Shown here: positions 8,507-18,398 of the stretch, piece by piece
Layout: each line of letters opens with the position of its first letter
How positions within the stretch are numbered: position 1 is the first letter of the stretch
Source of the DNA: Mitsuaria sp. PDC51
GTDB taxonomy: Bacteria > Pseudomonadota > Gammaproteobacteria > Burkholderiales > Burkholderiaceae_C
Length of the DNA: 64,000 bases
Direction: 5' to 3'
Assembly (NCBI RefSeq): GCF_900113225.1
Contig: NZ_FOZE01000003.1
Span: 62,001-126,000 of the forward strand
The notes under the pieces: generated by a model
Database searches by the model: none
What the model was told of the DNA's origin: nothing
Seen by the model: only the letters and a program-made list of their open reading frames with translations
Translations under genes and position numbers: made by a program

Positions 8507-9358
8507 ATGATCTCTCGTCTGTCTGCCTTGTTTGCGGCCGTCGCCTGCGCCGCGACCCTGGCCGTCTCCCCGCTGGCCGCCCAAGCGCAGGACCAGGCTG
8601 CCTCGGCCGCCGCCTCCGCCGCTGAAGCCACTCCCGCTCCTGCCGACATCGCTCCCGCCGCCGTCGCCGAACCGGCCGCCGCCAAGCCGGTCGACAACCC
8701 CTACAGCCTGGGCAACATCGTCGCCCACGGCAACGTGGTCGACCAGGCCGTGCTGGCCATCCTGGCCATCATGTCCATGGGTTCCTGGTACATCCTGTTC
8801 ACGAAGCTCTGGGACACCTCCAAGATCGCCCGTGAAGCCAAGGAAGTCCGCGCCTCGTTCTTCAAGAAGGCTTCCCTGCAGGAAGGCCTGAAGAGCCTGA
8901 GCGAGACCGGCGCGTTCCGCTTCATCGCCCAGACCGGCGTGGAAGCTTCGGAACACCACGAAGGCGCGCTGACCGAGAACATCGACCACAACACCTGGGT
9001 CACGATGAACATCGACCGCGCCGTGCAGGAAGTGAACTCGCGCCTGCAAGGCGGCCTGGGCTTCCTGGCCACCGTCGGCTCGACCAGCCCCTTCATCGGC
9101 CTGTTCGGTACCGTGTGGGGCATCCTGCAGGCGCTGACCCAGATCGGCGTGGCCGGTCAGGCTTCGATCGACAAGGTCGCCGGCCCCGTGGGCGCCGCGC
9201 TGATCATGACCGCCATCGGTCTGGGCGTGGCCGTTCCGGCCGTGCTGGGCTACAACTGGCTGGTCAACCGCAACAAGTCGGTCATGGGCCAGGTCCGTGC
9301 CTTCGCTGCTGACCTGCACGGCGTCCTGATGGGCAGCCGCAAGGTCGCCGGCCGCTAA
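8507..9358 (+). CDS. exbB: ExbB proton-channel protein (MotA/TolQ/ExbB family)
   Basis: A 283-residue protein; ATG preceded by TAGGAG. Unlike short ExbB proteins it begins with a cleavable-looking signal sequence (cleavage near residue 27, LAAQA-QD) and an Ala/Pro-rich periplasmic segment to about residue 65, followed by the first membrane helix. The conserved MotA/ExbB core GSTSPFIGLFGTVWGI and the last two helices are intact. ExbB pentamers and ExbD form the proton-driven stator that drives TonB. It lies between tonB and two exbD genes. Confidence 0.93.
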   Translation: MISRLSALFAAVACAATLAVSPLAAQAQDQAASAAASAAEATPAPADIAPAAVAEPAAAKPVDNPYSLGNIVAHGNVVDQAVLAILAIMSMGSWYILFTKLWDTSKIAREAKEVRASFFKKASLQEGLKSLSETGAFRFIAQTGVEASEHHEGALTENIDHNTWVTMNIDRAVQEVNSRLQGGLGFLATVGSTSPFIGLFGTVWGILQALTQIGVAGQASIDKVAGPVGAALIMTAIGLGVAVPAVLGYNWLVNRNKSVMGQVRAFAADLHGVLMGSRKVAGR

Positions 9359-9383
9359 TCCACAGCAGTCCCGGAGACGCAAT

Positions 9384-9812
9384 ATGGGGATGAACGTAGG
9401 TTCGTCCGGTGGCGACGACGAGGTGGTCTCGACCATCAACACCACGCCCCTGGTGGACGTGATGCTGGTGCTCCTGATCATCTTCCTGATCACCGTGCCG
9501 GTGGTGACGCAATCGGTGGGGGTGACCCTGCCGAAGGAGACGAACGTCGTCCGCGTCACCAAGCCGGAGAACATCGAAATCGCGGTGACCAAGGATGGCG
9601 ACATCTACTGGGGCGTGCAGCCGATTCCGGATACGGAAACGCTGGTGGCGCGCCTGAAGAAGGTGGCGGTTCTGAATCCTCAGCCGGAAGTCCACATCCG
9701 TGGCGACGAGAAATCGCGCTACGAGAACGTGGGCAAGGTGATGGTCGCGTGCCAGCGCGCGGGCATCATGTCCATCAAGTTCGTCACCGAGCCGCCGGCT
9801 CGTGGTGGCTGA
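9384..9812 (+). CDS. exbD: ExbD biopolymer transport protein, first copy
   Basis: A 142-residue protein with one N-terminal membrane helix containing the essential protonatable aspartate in INTTPLVDVMLVLLIIFLI (D near residue 28), followed by a periplasmic domain ending in a conserved region (PEVHIRGDEKSRYENVGKVM). It starts 25 bp after exbB. The N-terminus MGMNVGSSGG is nearly identical to that of the next gene, indicating a tandem duplication followed by divergence. Confidence 0.93.
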   Translation: MGMNVGSSGGDDEVVSTINTTPLVDVMLVLLIIFLITVPVVTQSVGVTLPKETNVVRVTKPENIEIAVTKDGDIYWGVQPIPDTETLVARLKKVAVLNPQPEVHIRGDEKSRYENVGKVMVACQRAGIMSIKFVTEPPARGG

Positions 9813-9824
9813 AGGAGCTGAAGA

Positions 9825-10256
9825 ATGGGTATGAATGTCGGAAGCTCCGGTGGTGGTGACGATCCCGAAACCATGCTGGACGTCAACACGACGCCGCTGA
9901 TCGACGTGATGCTGGTGCTGCTGGTGATGCTGATCATCACCATCCCGATCCAGCTGCATTCGGTCAACCTGGACATGCCGCCGCCCAACAACCAGACGCC
10001 GCCGACCGAGCCGATCGTCCACGAAGTGGCGATCGACTTCGACGGCACCGTGTTCTGGGACGGCGCGGCCGTGCCGAACCACGCGGCGCTCGAGGCCAAG
10101 ATGGCCGAGATCGCGGCGATTCCGGATCAACCGGAAGTGCACATCAAGCCGAACAAGCTGGCCGAGTACGGTTATGTCGCCAACGTGATGGCGTCGGCGC
10201 AGCGCCTGGGCGTCAAGAAGATGGCGATGGTCGGGAACGAGCAGTTCCTGAACTGA
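9825..10256 (+). CDS. exbD2: ExbD biopolymer transport protein, second copy
   Basis: A 143-residue protein starting 12 bp after the first exbD with SD AAGGAG. The proton-relay aspartate is present in VNTTPLIDVMLVLLVMLIITI. The periplasmic part differs clearly from copy one (DMPPPNNQTPP insert, NKLAEYGYVANV end). Two ExbD copies after one ExbB are known from Xanthomonas-like TonB loci, where the second is needed for particular substrates. Transcription likely ends at the terminator 35 bp downstream. Confidence 0.92.
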   Translation: MGMNVGSSGGGDDPETMLDVNTTPLIDVMLVLLVMLIITIPIQLHSVNLDMPPPNNQTPPTEPIVHEVAIDFDGTVFWDGAAVPNHAALEAKMAEIAAIPDQPEVHIKPNKLAEYGYVANVMASAQRLGVKKMAMVGNEQFLN

Positions 10257-10290
10257 GACCGGATGCCTGTCTGATTGGTGTCTGACCAGA

Positions 10291-10322
10291 ACGCGCTGCC
10301 CGCGAGGGTGGCGCGTTTTTCT
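10291..10322 (+). terminator. Terminator after exbD2
   Basis: ACGCGC-TG-CCC-GCGA-GGG-TG-GCGCGT forms a stem with one symmetric internal mismatch and a GCGA tetraloop, directly followed by TTTTTC. Confidence 0.8.
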
Positions 10323-10340
10323 TCGTAGGAGAGCAAGCGA

Positions 10341-11591
10341 ATGAAACTCAAACTGCTGGCAACCGCCGCCGTGGGCGCCGCCGCGCTGGTGCTGGGCACG
10401 ACGCCCGAAGGCAGCCTGAGCGTCCTGTCCCAGGCCGCCGCGCAGGTGCGCCCGCAAGTCGGTGGCGCGCTCAAGGCCGCGTCCGACCTGCTCAAGGCGG
10501 GCAAGGCGCAGGAAGCGATGGCCAAGATCCGCGAGGCCGAGGCCGTTCCCGGCCGCAACGCCGACGAGAACGCGACGCTGGAAGGCCTGCGCCTGTCCGC
10601 CGCCTCGCGCCTGGGCGATGCCGACGGCATGGCCAAGGCCTATGACGCGCTGAGCGCCGCCGGCAAGATGCCCGCGGCCAACAAGCTGCTGACGATGGAA
10701 GCCATCGCCGGCACCTACCTCCGCGCGGGCAATGGCGCCAAGGCGCTGGAGTGGGTCAACAAGTACAACGCCGCCGGGGGCAACAGCCCGACGATGAAGC
10801 AGATCCAGAGCGCCGCGCAGCTGCGTTCCGGTGATGTGACGACGGTGCTGAAGGACACGCTGGCCGAGATCGCCGCCGACGAGAAGGCCGGTCGCACGCC
10901 GTCGCAGGACAAGCTCAACACCGCGCTGTGGGCCGCCAACAAGAAGGGCGACGGCGCCACCGAGTCGGCGCTGATCCAGAAGCTGCTGAACTACTACCCG
11001 ACGCAGAAGCTGTGGGCGCAGTCGCTGGGCACGCTGCAAAGCAAGAAGGGCTTCGCCGCCGGCCGCTACCAGGTCGACGTGCTGCGCCTGCGCCTGGTGA
11101 CCGACAACATGCAGGGCGCCAACGACTACATGGAGCTGGCCCAGCTGGCGGGCGCGGCGGGTTATCCGGATGAAGGCAAGAAGGTGCTGGACAAGGGCTT
11201 CGCCGCCGGCGTCCTGAAGCCGACCGACGACAACGGCCGTCCGAAGCGCCTGGCCGACCTGCTGGACAAGCGGATCGCCGAAGCCAAGGCCGGTGCGGCT
11301 GCCGCCGAGACGGCCGCCCGCGGCGCCCGTGAAGGCGACGAGCTGGTGAAGGTCGGTTTCGCGCAGGTGCAGCGCGGCCAGGCCGCCGCCGGCATCAAGC
11401 TGATGGAGGAAGGCATCGCCAAGGGCAACCTGAAGCGTCCGGACGATGCCAAGCTCTACCTGGGCCTGGCGCAGTTCCTGGCCGGCGACAAGGCCAAGGC
11501 GCAAGCGACCTGGCGCACCGTCAAGGGCACCGACGGCTCGGCCGACCTGGCCGGCCTGTGGTCGGTGTACGCGCGCAGCGCGAAGCACTGA
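10341..11591 (+). CDS. Secreted tetratricopeptide-repeat protein linked to the TonB operon
   Basis: A 416-residue protein with SD TAGGAG. A short N-terminal hydrophobic segment (LLATAAVGAAALVLG) suggests export. The rest is Ala-rich helical repeats of TPR type (for example LLKAGKAQEAMAKIREAEA and LYLGLAQFLAGDKAKAQATW), with no enzymatic motif. TPR proteins accompany some TonB systems (such as TtpC in Vibrio) and help the motor; a similar periplasmic role is possible here. A terminator separates it from exbD2 by position, so it may be transcribed by read-through or independently. A strong terminator follows it. Confidence 0.75.
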   Translation: MKLKLLATAAVGAAALVLGTTPEGSLSVLSQAAAQVRPQVGGALKAASDLLKAGKAQEAMAKIREAEAVPGRNADENATLEGLRLSAASRLGDADGMAKAYDALSAAGKMPAANKLLTMEAIAGTYLRAGNGAKALEWVNKYNAAGGNSPTMKQIQSAAQLRSGDVTTVLKDTLAEIAADEKAGRTPSQDKLNTALWAANKKGDGATESALIQKLLNYYPTQKLWAQSLGTLQSKKGFAAGRYQVDVLRLRLVTDNMQGANDYMELAQLAGAAGYPDEGKKVLDKGFAAGVLKPTDDNGRPKRLADLLDKRIAEAKAGAAAAETAARGAREGDELVKVGFAQVQRGQAAAGIKLMEEGIAKGNLKRPDDAKLYLGLAQFLAGDKAKAQATWRTVKGTDGSADLAGLWSVYARSAKH

Positions 11592-11640
11592 TCGCGACAG
11601 ACTGTCCGGCGCTCCTCGCGGCGCCGGTCAAACGCCAAGA

Positions 11641-11670
11641 AGCGCCGACGGCAACGTCGGCGCTTTTTTT
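11641..11670 (+). terminator. Terminator after the TPR gene
   Basis: A 10-bp perfect stem AGCGCCGACG/CGTCGGCGCT with a GCAA tetraloop (11641-11664) merges into a seven-T run. It ends the TonB/TPR unit and faces the convergent tetR gene. Confidence 0.92.
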
Positions 11671-11696
11671 CATGGGCGCTCGCCCGTCTGGAGTGA

Positions 11697-12350
11697 TCAG
11701 GACGATCGCGCTTCCTTCCGGGCGGACGGGGCGGGGGGCGCGCCGGCGGGGGCGTAGGCCCTGAGGAAGACGTCCACCGCGCGTCGCGCGGCCCGCTTGA
11801 TCTGGAGCCGGCTCGGCGGCGGAAGATCGCGGTGGAACCACCGGTGGTAGTGCTCCGCGTTGACCAGCGCGCCGAAGTACTGGGCCAGGAGCCCCGGGTC
11901 CTCGCGGCGCAGCTCGCCCAGTTCCACCGCTTGCCGGAACATCTCCGTCATGACCGCCATGCCCCGCTGCGGGCCGACCTCGTAGAACATGCGGCCGATG
12001 TCCGAATGGCCCGCCGCGCCCAGCACCATGCGATGCGCCGACACCGATTCGTCGCTGGTCAGGAACGCCGTCAGCTTCTCGGCGAAGCGGGTGAGCCTGG
12101 CCTCGAGGTCGCCGCCGCGGTACTCCGCGATCTCCGCCAGCGCCGTGGCCATGTGCCGGTCGCCGGCCGCCTCGGTCACCGCGAGGAACAGCTCCTCCTT
12201 CGACGCGAAGTAGCCATAGATCGTCGACTTCGATCCGCCGATGCGCTTGACGATCTCGGCCATCGATGCGCGCTCGTAGCCGAACTCCAGGAACACCTGC
12301 GAGGCCACTTCGAGGATGGCCTCGCGGCGCGCTTCAGTGCGGACTTTCAC
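11697..12350 (-). CDS. TetR/AcrR-family transcriptional repressor of the RND pump
   Basis: A 217-residue regulator. The N-terminal helix-turn-helix is typical (ILEVASQVFLEFGYERASMAEIVKRIGGSKSTIYGYFASKEELF, residues about 10-55), followed by a divergent ligand-binding domain. It is transcribed away from the RND pump genes, with 135 bp between the start codons. That gap carries two ACCG-N7-CGGT dyads, so autoregulation and repression of the pump is the natural reading. The ligand is unknown. Confidence 0.9.
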   Translation of the reverse strand: MKVRTEARREAILEVASQVFLEFGYERASMAEIVKRIGGSKSTIYGYFASKEELFLAVTEAAGDRHMATALAEIAEYRGGDLEARLTRFAEKLTAFLTSDESVSAHRMVLGAAGHSDIGRMFYEVGPQRGMAVMTEMFRQAVELGELRREDPGLLAQYFGALVNAEHYHRWFHRDLPPPSRLQIKRAARRAVDVFLRAYAPAGAPPAPSARKEARSS

Positions 12351-12362
12351 GACATCTCCTTA

Positions 12363-12377
12363 ACCGTACCAATCGGT
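12363..12377. promoter_or_regulatory. TetR-type operator 1 (ACCG-N7-CGGT)
   Basis: ACCGTACCAATCGGT lies 12 bp upstream of the tetR start codon and 10 bp upstream of the pump -35 element. It shares half-sites and spacing exactly with the second dyad at 12428-12442. Confidence 0.6.
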
Positions 12378-12387
12378 CCATTTTTTC

Positions 12388-12417
12388 TTGACACCCGGGA
12401 ACTGTCAATCCAATAAT
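12388..12417 (+). promoter_or_regulatory. Sigma-70 promoter for the RND efflux operon
   Basis: A perfect -35 TTGACA (12388-12393) and a -10 AATAAT (12412-12417) are separated by 18 bp. The expected start site is near 12424, overlapping operator 2. The leader to the membrane-fusion protein ATG would be about 60 nt. Confidence 0.65.
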
Positions 12418-12427
12418 CCGCGCCAAT

Positions 12428-12442
12428 ACCGAACCGTTCGGT
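12428..12442. promoter_or_regulatory. TetR-type operator 2 (ACCG-N7-CGGT)
   Basis: The dyad ACCGAACCGTTCGGT extends to TACCGAA-CCG-TTCGGTA at 12427-12443. It sits just downstream of the predicted start site, a position that would block transcription of the pump when the regulator binds. Confidence 0.65.
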
Positions 12443-12485
12443 ACGTTTTAGAAATGACCAAGACTGCTCGACCCGGAGGTCCGCC

Positions 12486-13682
12486 ATGAGCATCCGCCAA
12501 GATCCCTTCCTGCCCACGGCGCTGCTGGCCGCTGTTGCGGCACTGGCCCTCGCTGCCTGCGGCGAGCCGCCGCATCCGCCCAACATGGGCGGCAACGGCA
12601 CGCCGCAGGTCGCTGTCACGACTGTGAAGCCGCAGCGCCTGGCGCTGACGACCGAGTTGCCGGGCCGGGTCACGGCGGCGCTCGTCGCCGAGGTGCGACC
12701 GCAGGTCGGTGGGCTGGTGCAGGAACGCCGCTTCAAGGAGGGCAGCGAGGTCAAGGCCGGCGAACTGCTGTACCAGATCGATCCGGCGACCTATCGCGCC
12801 AACGTCGACAACGCGCAGGCCACGCTCGCCAAGGCCGAGGCGACGCTGGTGTCGGCGAGGCTGAAGGCCGGCCGCTACCACGAGCTGTCCGCGATCAAGG
12901 CCGTGAGCCAGCAGGAAGCCGACGATGCCGCCGCCAGCCTGCTGCAGGCCGAGGCCGATGTCGGCGCCGCGCGCGCCACGCTGCAGACACAGCGCATCAA
13001 CCTGGCCTACACCCGCATCACCGCGCCGATCAGCGGGCGCATCGGCCGCTCCACGGTGACGCCGGGCGCGCTGGTCACCGCCAACCAGGCGGCCGCGATG
13101 GCGACGGTGCAGCAGCTCGATCCCATCTATGTCGACGTGACGCAATCCAGCGGCACGCTGCTGGCGCTCAAGCGTTCGCTGGAGAACGGCCGGCTCAAGA
13201 GCGGCACGGCCGCCGTGCGGCTGGTGCTCGAGGACGGCAGCGTTTATCCGCAGGCCGGCAAGCTGCAGTTCTCCGAGGTGACGGTGGACCAGAACACCAG
13301 CGCCGTGACGCTGCGGGCCGAGTTCCCGAATCCGCGCGGCGACCTGCTGCCCGGCATGTACGCGAAGGCGGTGATCGAGGAGGGCGTGATCGACCAGGCC
13401 GTGCTGGTGCCGCAACCGGCGGTCAGTCGCGACAGCACCGGCAAGCCGGTGGCCTTCGTCGTGGACGGCGACGGCAAGCTCGCGCAGCGCGCGCTGACGA
13501 CGGAGCGGGCCATCGGCGACCAGTGGCTGGTCGGCAGCGGCCTGAAGGCGGGCGACCGGCTCGTCGTCGAGGGCCAGCAGAAGGCGCGGCCGGGACAGCC
13601 GGTCGAGGTCAAGGCGGCGGCCGCGCCGTCCCTGCCCGCCGCCGTGAAGACCGCCGCGGCCAGCGCCGCGACCGCGCATTGA
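12486..13682 (+). CDS. acrA: RND efflux periplasmic adaptor (AcrA/MexA-like) lipoprotein
   Basis: A 398-residue protein with SD CGGAGG. The signal peptide ends in lipobox LAAC (Cys at about residue 21), so it is lipid-anchored to the inner membrane. The order is beta-barrel/lipoyl/helical-hairpin as in Acr[20 protein letters not shown] at the start of the lipoyl half, a helical hairpin at about 95-165 ([19 protein letters not shown]...), then [10 protein letters not shown]. It connects the inner-membrane pump AcrB to the outer-membrane factor. The pump gene begins 19 bp downstream. Confidence 0.94.
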   Translation: MSIRQDPFLPTALLAAVAALALAACGEPPHPPNMGGNGTPQVAVTTVKPQRLALTTELPGRVTAALVAEVRPQVGGLVQERRFKEGSEVKAGELLYQIDPATYRANVDNAQATLAKAEATLVSARLKAGRYHELSAIKAVSQQEADDAAASLLQAEADVGAARATLQTQRINLAYTRITAPISGRIGRSTVTPGALVTANQAAAMATVQQLDPIYVDVTQSSGTLLALKRSLENGRLKSGTAAVRLVLEDGSVYPQAGKLQFSEVTVDQNTSAVTLRAEFPNPRGDLLPGMYAKAVIEEGVIDQAVLVPQPAVSRDSTGKPVAFVVDGDGKLAQRALTTERAIGDQWLVGSGLKAGDRLVVEGQQKARPGQPVEVKAAAAPSLPAAVKTAAASAATAH

Positions 13683-13701
13683 GCATCGGACGGAGACCCT
13701 C

Positions 13702-16700
13702 ATGGCTCGCTTCTTCATCGACCGTCCGATCTTCGCCTGGGTCCTGGCCATCATCACGATGCTGGCCGGCACCGTCGCGGTGCTGACCCTGCCGATCGCG
13801 CAATACCCCACCATCGCCCCGCCCGCCATCGCCATCACGGCGAACTATCCCGGCGCCTCCTCCAAAACCCTGGAGGACACCGTCACGCAGGTCATCGAGC
13901 AGAAGATGAAGGGGCTGGACCGGCTCTCTTACATCGCCTCGACCAGCGAATCGACCGGCAGCGTGACCATCACGCTGACCTTCGAGACGGGCACCAATCC
14001 CGACACCGCGCAGGTGCAGGTCCAGAACAAGCTGGCGCTGGCGACCCCGCTGCTGCCGCAGGAGGTCCAGCAGCAGGGCGTTCAGGTCGCCAAGTCGGCC
14101 AACAACTTCCTGAATGTGCTGGCCTTCATCTCGGAGGACGGCCGGCTCAACGGGTCCGACCTGTCGGACTACGTCGCGGCCAACGTGCAGGACCCGATCA
14201 GCCGCGTGGAAGGCGTGGGTGACACGACGCTGTTCGGCTCGCAATATGCGATGCGCATCTGGCTGGACCCGGGCAAGCTCAACAGCTTCAAGCTGACGCC
14301 GCTGGATGTGAAGGCCGCGGTGCAGGCGCAGAACGCGCAGGTCTCGGCCGGCCAGCTCGGCGGCCTGCCGGCGGTGCCGAGCCAGCAGCTCAACGCCACC
14401 ATCACCGCGCAGACGCGGCTGAAGACGGCCGCGGAGTTCGAGGCCATCCTGCTGCGCACGCAGGCGGACGGCTCGGCGGTGCGGCTGCGCGACGTGGCGC
14501 GCGTCGAGCTGGGCAGCGAGAGCTACGCCACGGTCGCGCACTTCAACGGCAAGCCGGCGGCGGGTCTGGCGATCAAGCTGGCGACCGGCGCGAACGCGCT
14601 CGACACGGTCAAGGGCATCGATGCGAAGCTCGAGGAGCTCAGCAAGTTCTTCCCGCCCGGCGTCAAGGTGATCAAGCCCTACGACACGACGCCGTTCGTG
14701 CGCATCTCCATCGAGGAGGTGATCAAGACGCTGATCGAGGCCGTGGTGCTGGTCTTCCTGGTGATGTACCTGTTCCTGCAGAACTTCCGCGCCACGCTGA
14801 TCCCGACGATCGCGGTGCCGGTGGTGCTGATGGGCACCTTCGGCGTGCTGGCGGTGTTCGGCTACTCGCTCAACACGCTGACGATGCTGGCGATGGTGCT
14901 GGCCATCGGCCTGCTGGTCGACGACGCGATCGTCGTCGTCGAGAACGTCGAGCGCGTGATGAGCGAGGAAGGCCTGTCGCCGCTGGAGGCGACGCGCAAG
15001 TCGATGGGGCAGATCACCGGCGCGCTGGTCGGCGTGGCGCTGGTGCTGGCGGCGGTCTTCGTGCCGATGGCCTTCTTCGGCGGCTCGACCGGCGTGATCT
15101 ACCGCCAGTTCACCGTGACCATCGTGTCGGCGATGACACTGTCGGTGCTGGTGGCGATGATCCTGACGCCGGCGCTGTGCGCGACGCTGCTCAAGCCGGT
15201 GGCCAAGGGCCATGCGCTGGCGACGACCGGCTTCTTCGGCGCGTTCAACCGCGCCTTCGACCGTGGCAACCGCCGCTACCAGGGCATCGTGCAGCACATG
15301 CTGGGCCGCGGCTGGCGCTACATGGCCGGCTACGCGGTGCTGGTGGCGGTGGTCGGATTTGTCTTCAGCAAGATCCCCGCCGGCTTCCTGCCGGAAGAGG
15401 ATCAGGGCACGCTGTTCACGCTGGTGCAACTGCCGCCCGGCGCCACGCAGGCCAGGACGCAGGAGGTGCTCCAGCAGGTCGACCATCACTTCCTGGTCGA
15501 GCAGAAGGACGCGGTGGACGCCATCTTCTCCGTGGCGGGCTTCAGCTTCGCGGGCAGCGGCCAGAACGCCGGCTTCGCCTTCGTGAAGCTCAAGCCCTGG
15601 GGCGACCGCGTCCGGCCGGAGCTGAAGGCCGCGGCGGTGGCCGGACGGGCGATGGAGACGCTGTCGAAGATCCGCAACGCGACGGTCTTCGCGATCGTGC
15701 CGCCCGCGGTGTCGGAGCTGGGCAATGCAAGCGGCTTCGACCTGATGCTGCAAGACCGCGCCAACCTCGGCCATGCCGCGCTGATGCAGGCCCGCAACCA
15801 GCTGCTGGGCGCACTGATGAAGGAGCCGGGCCTGGTCGCCGTGCGGCCCAACGGCATGGAGGACACGCCCGACTTCCGGCTCGACATCGACGAGCACAAG
15901 GTCGGCGCGCTGGGCCTGTCGATGAGCGACGTGAACGCGACCTTCTCGACCGCCTGGGGCAGCAACTACGTCAACGACTTCATCGATCGTGGCCGGGTGA
16001 AGAAGGTCTTCCTGCAGTCGGATGCGCCGTTCCGGATGCTGCCGGGCGACATCGACCATTGGTTCGTCCGCAATGCCGCCGGGACCATGGTGCCCTTCAG
16101 CGCCTTCGCCACCGCCAGCTGGACCCTGGGCTCCCCGCGCCTGGAGCGTTACAACGGCGTGCCGTCGGTGGAGATCCTGGGCATGGCGCTGCCGGGCGCG
16201 CTGTCCAGCGGCCAGGCGCTGGACCTGGTGGAGCGCCACGCGGCCGCGCTGCCGCCGGGCATCGGCTACGAGTGGACCGGCGTCTCGCGCCAGGAGCGCG
16301 AGGCCGGCGGCCAGGCGGGCCTGCTGTACGCGGTGTCCATCCTGGTGGTGTTCCTGTGCCTGGCGGCGCTGTACGAGAGCTGGTCCATCCCGTTCTCGGT
16401 GGTGCTGGTGGTGCCGCTGGGCGTGCTGGGCACGCTGGTCGGCGCGGTGCTGACCTGGAAGATGAACGACGTCTACTTCCAGGTGGGCCTGCTGACCACG
16501 GTGGGCCTGGCCTCGAAGAACGCGATCCTGATCGTCGAGTTCGCGAAGGAGCTGCATGCGAAAGGCATGTCCACCCTCGAGGCCGCGATCGCCGCGGCGC
16601 GCATGCGCCTGCGGCCGATCCTGATGACCTCGCTGGCCTTCATCCTGGGCGTGCTGCCGCTGATGGTCAGCAAGGGCGCCGGCGCCGGCGCGCAGAACGC

Positions 16701-16875
16701 GCTCGGCACGGCCGTCGTCGGCGGCATGGTGTCCGGCACGGTGCTGGCGATCTTCTTCGTGCCGCTGTTCTTCGTCGTCGTGCAGGGACTGTTCGGGCGT
16801 AACAAGCCTGCGGCGGCCGAGTCCGCCGGGGCCCCCGCCGCCGATGCCTCCCCCCTGTTGAACGAGGGCCACTGA
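13702..16875 (+). CDS. acrB: RND multidrug efflux transporter, HAE-1 family (AcrB-like)
   Basis: A 1057-residue proton-driven drug pump of normal AcrB length. It begins [19 protein letters not shown], the hallmark N-terminal helix. The proton-relay aspartate pair is in [16 protein letters not shown] in the fourth helix, and the two-fold repeat of large periplasmic loops and 12 membrane helices is evident. It forms the inner-membrane trimer of a tripartite pump with the proteins encoded either side. Substrates cannot be read from the sequence. The stop is separated by one base from the outer-membrane gene start. Confidence 0.96.
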   Translation: MARFFIDRPIFAWVLAIITMLAGTVAVLTLPIAQYPTIAPPAIAITANYPGASSKTLEDTVTQVIEQKMKGLDRLSYIASTSESTGSVTITLTFETGTNPDTAQVQVQNKLALATPLLPQEVQQQGVQVAKSANNFLNVLAFISEDGRLNGSDLSDYVAANVQDPISRVEGVGDTTLFGSQYAMRIWLDPGKLNSFKLTPLDVKAAVQAQNAQVSAGQLGGLPAVPSQQLNATITAQTRLKTAAEFEAILLRTQADGSAVRLRDVARVELGSESYATVAHFNGKPAAGLAIKLATGANALDTVKGIDAKLEELSKFFPPGVKVIKPYDTTPFVRISIEEVIKTLIEAVVLVFLVMYLFLQNFRATLIPTIAVPVVLMGTFGVLAVFGYSLNTLTMLAMVLAIGLLVDDAIVVVENVERVMSEEGLSPLEATRKSMGQITGALVGVALVLAAVFVPMAFFGGSTGVIYRQFTVTIVSAMTLSVLVAMILTPALCATLLKPVAKGHALATTGFFGAFNRAFDRGNRRYQGIVQHMLGRGWRYMAGYAVLVAVVGFVFSKIPAGFLPEEDQGTLFTLVQLPPGATQARTQEVLQQVDHHFLVEQKDAVDAIFSVAGFSFAGSGQNAGFAFVKLKPWGDRVRPELKAAAVAGRAMETLSKIRNATVFAIVPPAVSELGNASGFDLMLQDRANLGHAALMQARNQLLGALMKEPGLVAVRPNGMEDTPDFRLDIDEHKVGALGLSMSDVNATFSTAWGSNYVNDFIDRGRVKKVFLQSDAPFRMLPGDIDHWFVRNAAGTMVPFSAFATASWTLGSPRLERYNGVPSVEILGMALPGALSSGQALDLVERHAAALPPGIGYEWTGVSRQEREAGGQAGLLYAVSILVVFLCLAALYESWSIPFSVVLVVPLGVLGTLVGAVLTWKMNDVYFQVGLLTTVGLASKNAILIVEFAKELHAKGMSTLEAAIAAARMRLRPILMTSLAFILGVLPLMVSKGAGAGAQNALGTAVVGGMVSGTVLAIFFVPLFFVVVQGLFGRNKPAAAESAGAPAADASPLLNEGH

Positions 16876-16876
16876 C

Positions 16877-18313
16877 ATGACCCGATTGATCTCCCTGGTC
16901 CCTTTGCCGACCTGGCCCGGCCTGACGGCGCTGGCGGCGGCCCTGCTGCTGAGCGGCTGCGTCAACCTGGCGCCGCGCTACGAGCGTCCCGCCGCGCCGG
17001 TGCCCGAGCACTACCCGGACGCCCCGGCGGACGCTGGATCGAACGGCGCCGCGAACGCGGACGTCGGCTGGCGGACCTTCTTCGCCGACGCGAAGCTGCG
17101 GGGCCTGATCGAGCTGGCGCTCGACAACAACCGCGACCTGCGCGTGGCGGTGCTCAACATCGCGCAGGCCCGCGCGCAGTACCGGATCCAGGACGCGGCC
17201 ACCTTGCCGACGCTGAGCGCCAGCGGCAGCGGCACCGCGACCCGCACGCCGGCCAGCCTCTCGGCGACCGGCGAGGCGTTGACCAGCCACCAGTACAGCG
17301 CGACGCTGGGCGTCAGCGCCTATGAGCTGGACCTGTTCGGCCGCGTGCGCAACCTGAGCGCGCAGGCGCTGGAGCAATACCTCTCCACCGAGGAGGCGAG
17401 GCGCAGCACCCAGATTTCGCTGGTGGCCGAGGTGGCCACGGCCTACCTGACCTGGGCCGCGGACCTGGAGCGCCTGGCGCTGGCGCGCGAGACGCTGCGC
17501 AGCCAGTCCGACACCTACACGCTGACCAAGCGCAGCTTCGAGCTGGGCAGCGCCTCGGCGCTGACGCTGCGGCAGGTGCAGACCAGCGTCGACAGCGCGC
17601 GCGTGGACGTGGCGCGCTACACCGGCCAGATCGCGCAGGACCGCAATGCGCTGGCGCTGCTGCTGGGCGCGCCGGTGCCGGCCGAACTGGCGCCGGGCGC
17701 TCTCGGCGACTCGCTCAATGCGCTCCCCGAGCTGCCGGCCGGACTGCCGTCCGAGCTGATGCTGCGCCGGCCCGATCTGCTGCAGTCGGAGCACAAGCTC
17801 AAGGCCGCCACGGCCAACATCGGCGCGGCGCGCGCGGCCTTCTATCCGCGCATCAGCCTGACGGCCTCGGCGGGCAGCGGCAGCGCGGACCTGTCAGGCC
17901 TGTTCAAGGGCGGTTCGGGATCCTGGACCTTCCTGCCGCAGATCAGCCTGCCGATCTTCGATGGCGGCAGCAACCGGGCCTCGCTCGACAGCGCCATCGC
18001 CGGGCGCGACATCGCCGTGGCGCAGTACGAGCAGGCGATCCAGTCCGCCTTCCGCGAGGTGGCGGATGCGCTGGCGCAGCGCGAGGCGCTGAGCGGTCAG
18101 CTGCAGGCGCAGCAGTCGCTGGTCGAGGCGAGCGGCGATGCGCTGAAGCTGTCCGATGCCCGCTTCGCGCGTGGCGTCGATAGCTACCTGGACGTGCTGG
18201 ATGCGCAGCGCTCCTGGTACGGCGCGCAGCAGACGCTGATCGGCATGCGGCTCTCGCGGCTGACCAACGGGGTGACGCTCTACAAGGCGCTGGGCGGTGG
18301 CTGGAACGGCTGA
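16877..18313 (+). CDS. RND efflux outer-membrane factor (NodT/OprM family) lipoprotein
   Basis: A 478-residue TolC-superfamily channel. A signal peptide with lipobox LSGC (Cys near residue 31) indicates lipid anchoring in the outer membrane, as in OprM. Two OEP repeats are visible, with [23 protein letters not shown] in the first and [33 protein letters not shown] at the start of the second. It is the third gene of the pump operon, giving a complete tripartite system. It ends 85 bp before a second tetR gene. Confidence 0.95.
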   Translation: MTRLISLVPLPTWPGLTALAAALLLSGCVNLAPRYERPAAPVPEHYPDAPADAGSNGAANADVGWRTFFADAKLRGLIELALDNNRDLRVAVLNIAQARAQYRIQDAATLPTLSASGSGTATRTPASLSATGEALTSHQYSATLGVSAYELDLFGRVRNLSAQALEQYLSTEEARRSTQISLVAEVATAYLTWAADLERLALARETLRSQSDTYTLTKRSFELGSASALTLRQVQTSVDSARVDVARYTGQIAQDRNALALLLGAPVPAELAPGALGDSLNALPELPAGLPSELMLRRPDLLQSEHKLKAATANIGAARAAFYPRISLTASAGSGSADLSGLFKGGSGSWTFLPQISLPIFDGGSNRASLDSAIAGRDIAVAQYEQAIQSAFREVADALAQREALSGQLQAQQSLVEASGDALKLSDARFARGVDSYLDVLDAQRSWYGAQQTLIGMRLSRLTNGVTLYKALGGGWNG

Positions 18314-18340
18314 GCGCCGGTCGCGGCCGCGGCCGTGGTT

Positions 18341-18364
18341 GCGGTCGCGGTCGCGGTCGCGGTC
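18341..18364. repeat. Hexanucleotide tandem repeat (GCGGTC)x4
   Basis: Four perfect GCGGTC units are followed by a degenerate GCGAGG and preceded by related GCGGCC units, in the short gap between the outer-membrane factor gene and the second tetR gene. Slippage-prone runs in such positions can vary between strains. Confidence 0.8.
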
Positions 18365-18398
18365 GCGAGGGGCAGTGTTGAGCACCAGGAGGGCATCC

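Noticed and set aside
13609-16965. A 1118-codon minus-strand frame opposite the RND pump
   Set aside because: It is rich in His, Arg and Gln and without any domain. The plus strand encodes a full AcrB-like pump with conserved residues.
18341-18364. CRISPR-like repeat
   Set aside because: The units are six bases, adjacent and without spacers. There are no cas genes.
18297-18398. Longer N-terminus for the second TetR starting at 18297
   Set aside because: It would overlap the pump's outer-membrane gene and translate the hexamer repeat as an Arg/Ser tail. An AGGAGG ribosome site precedes the ATG at 18399.
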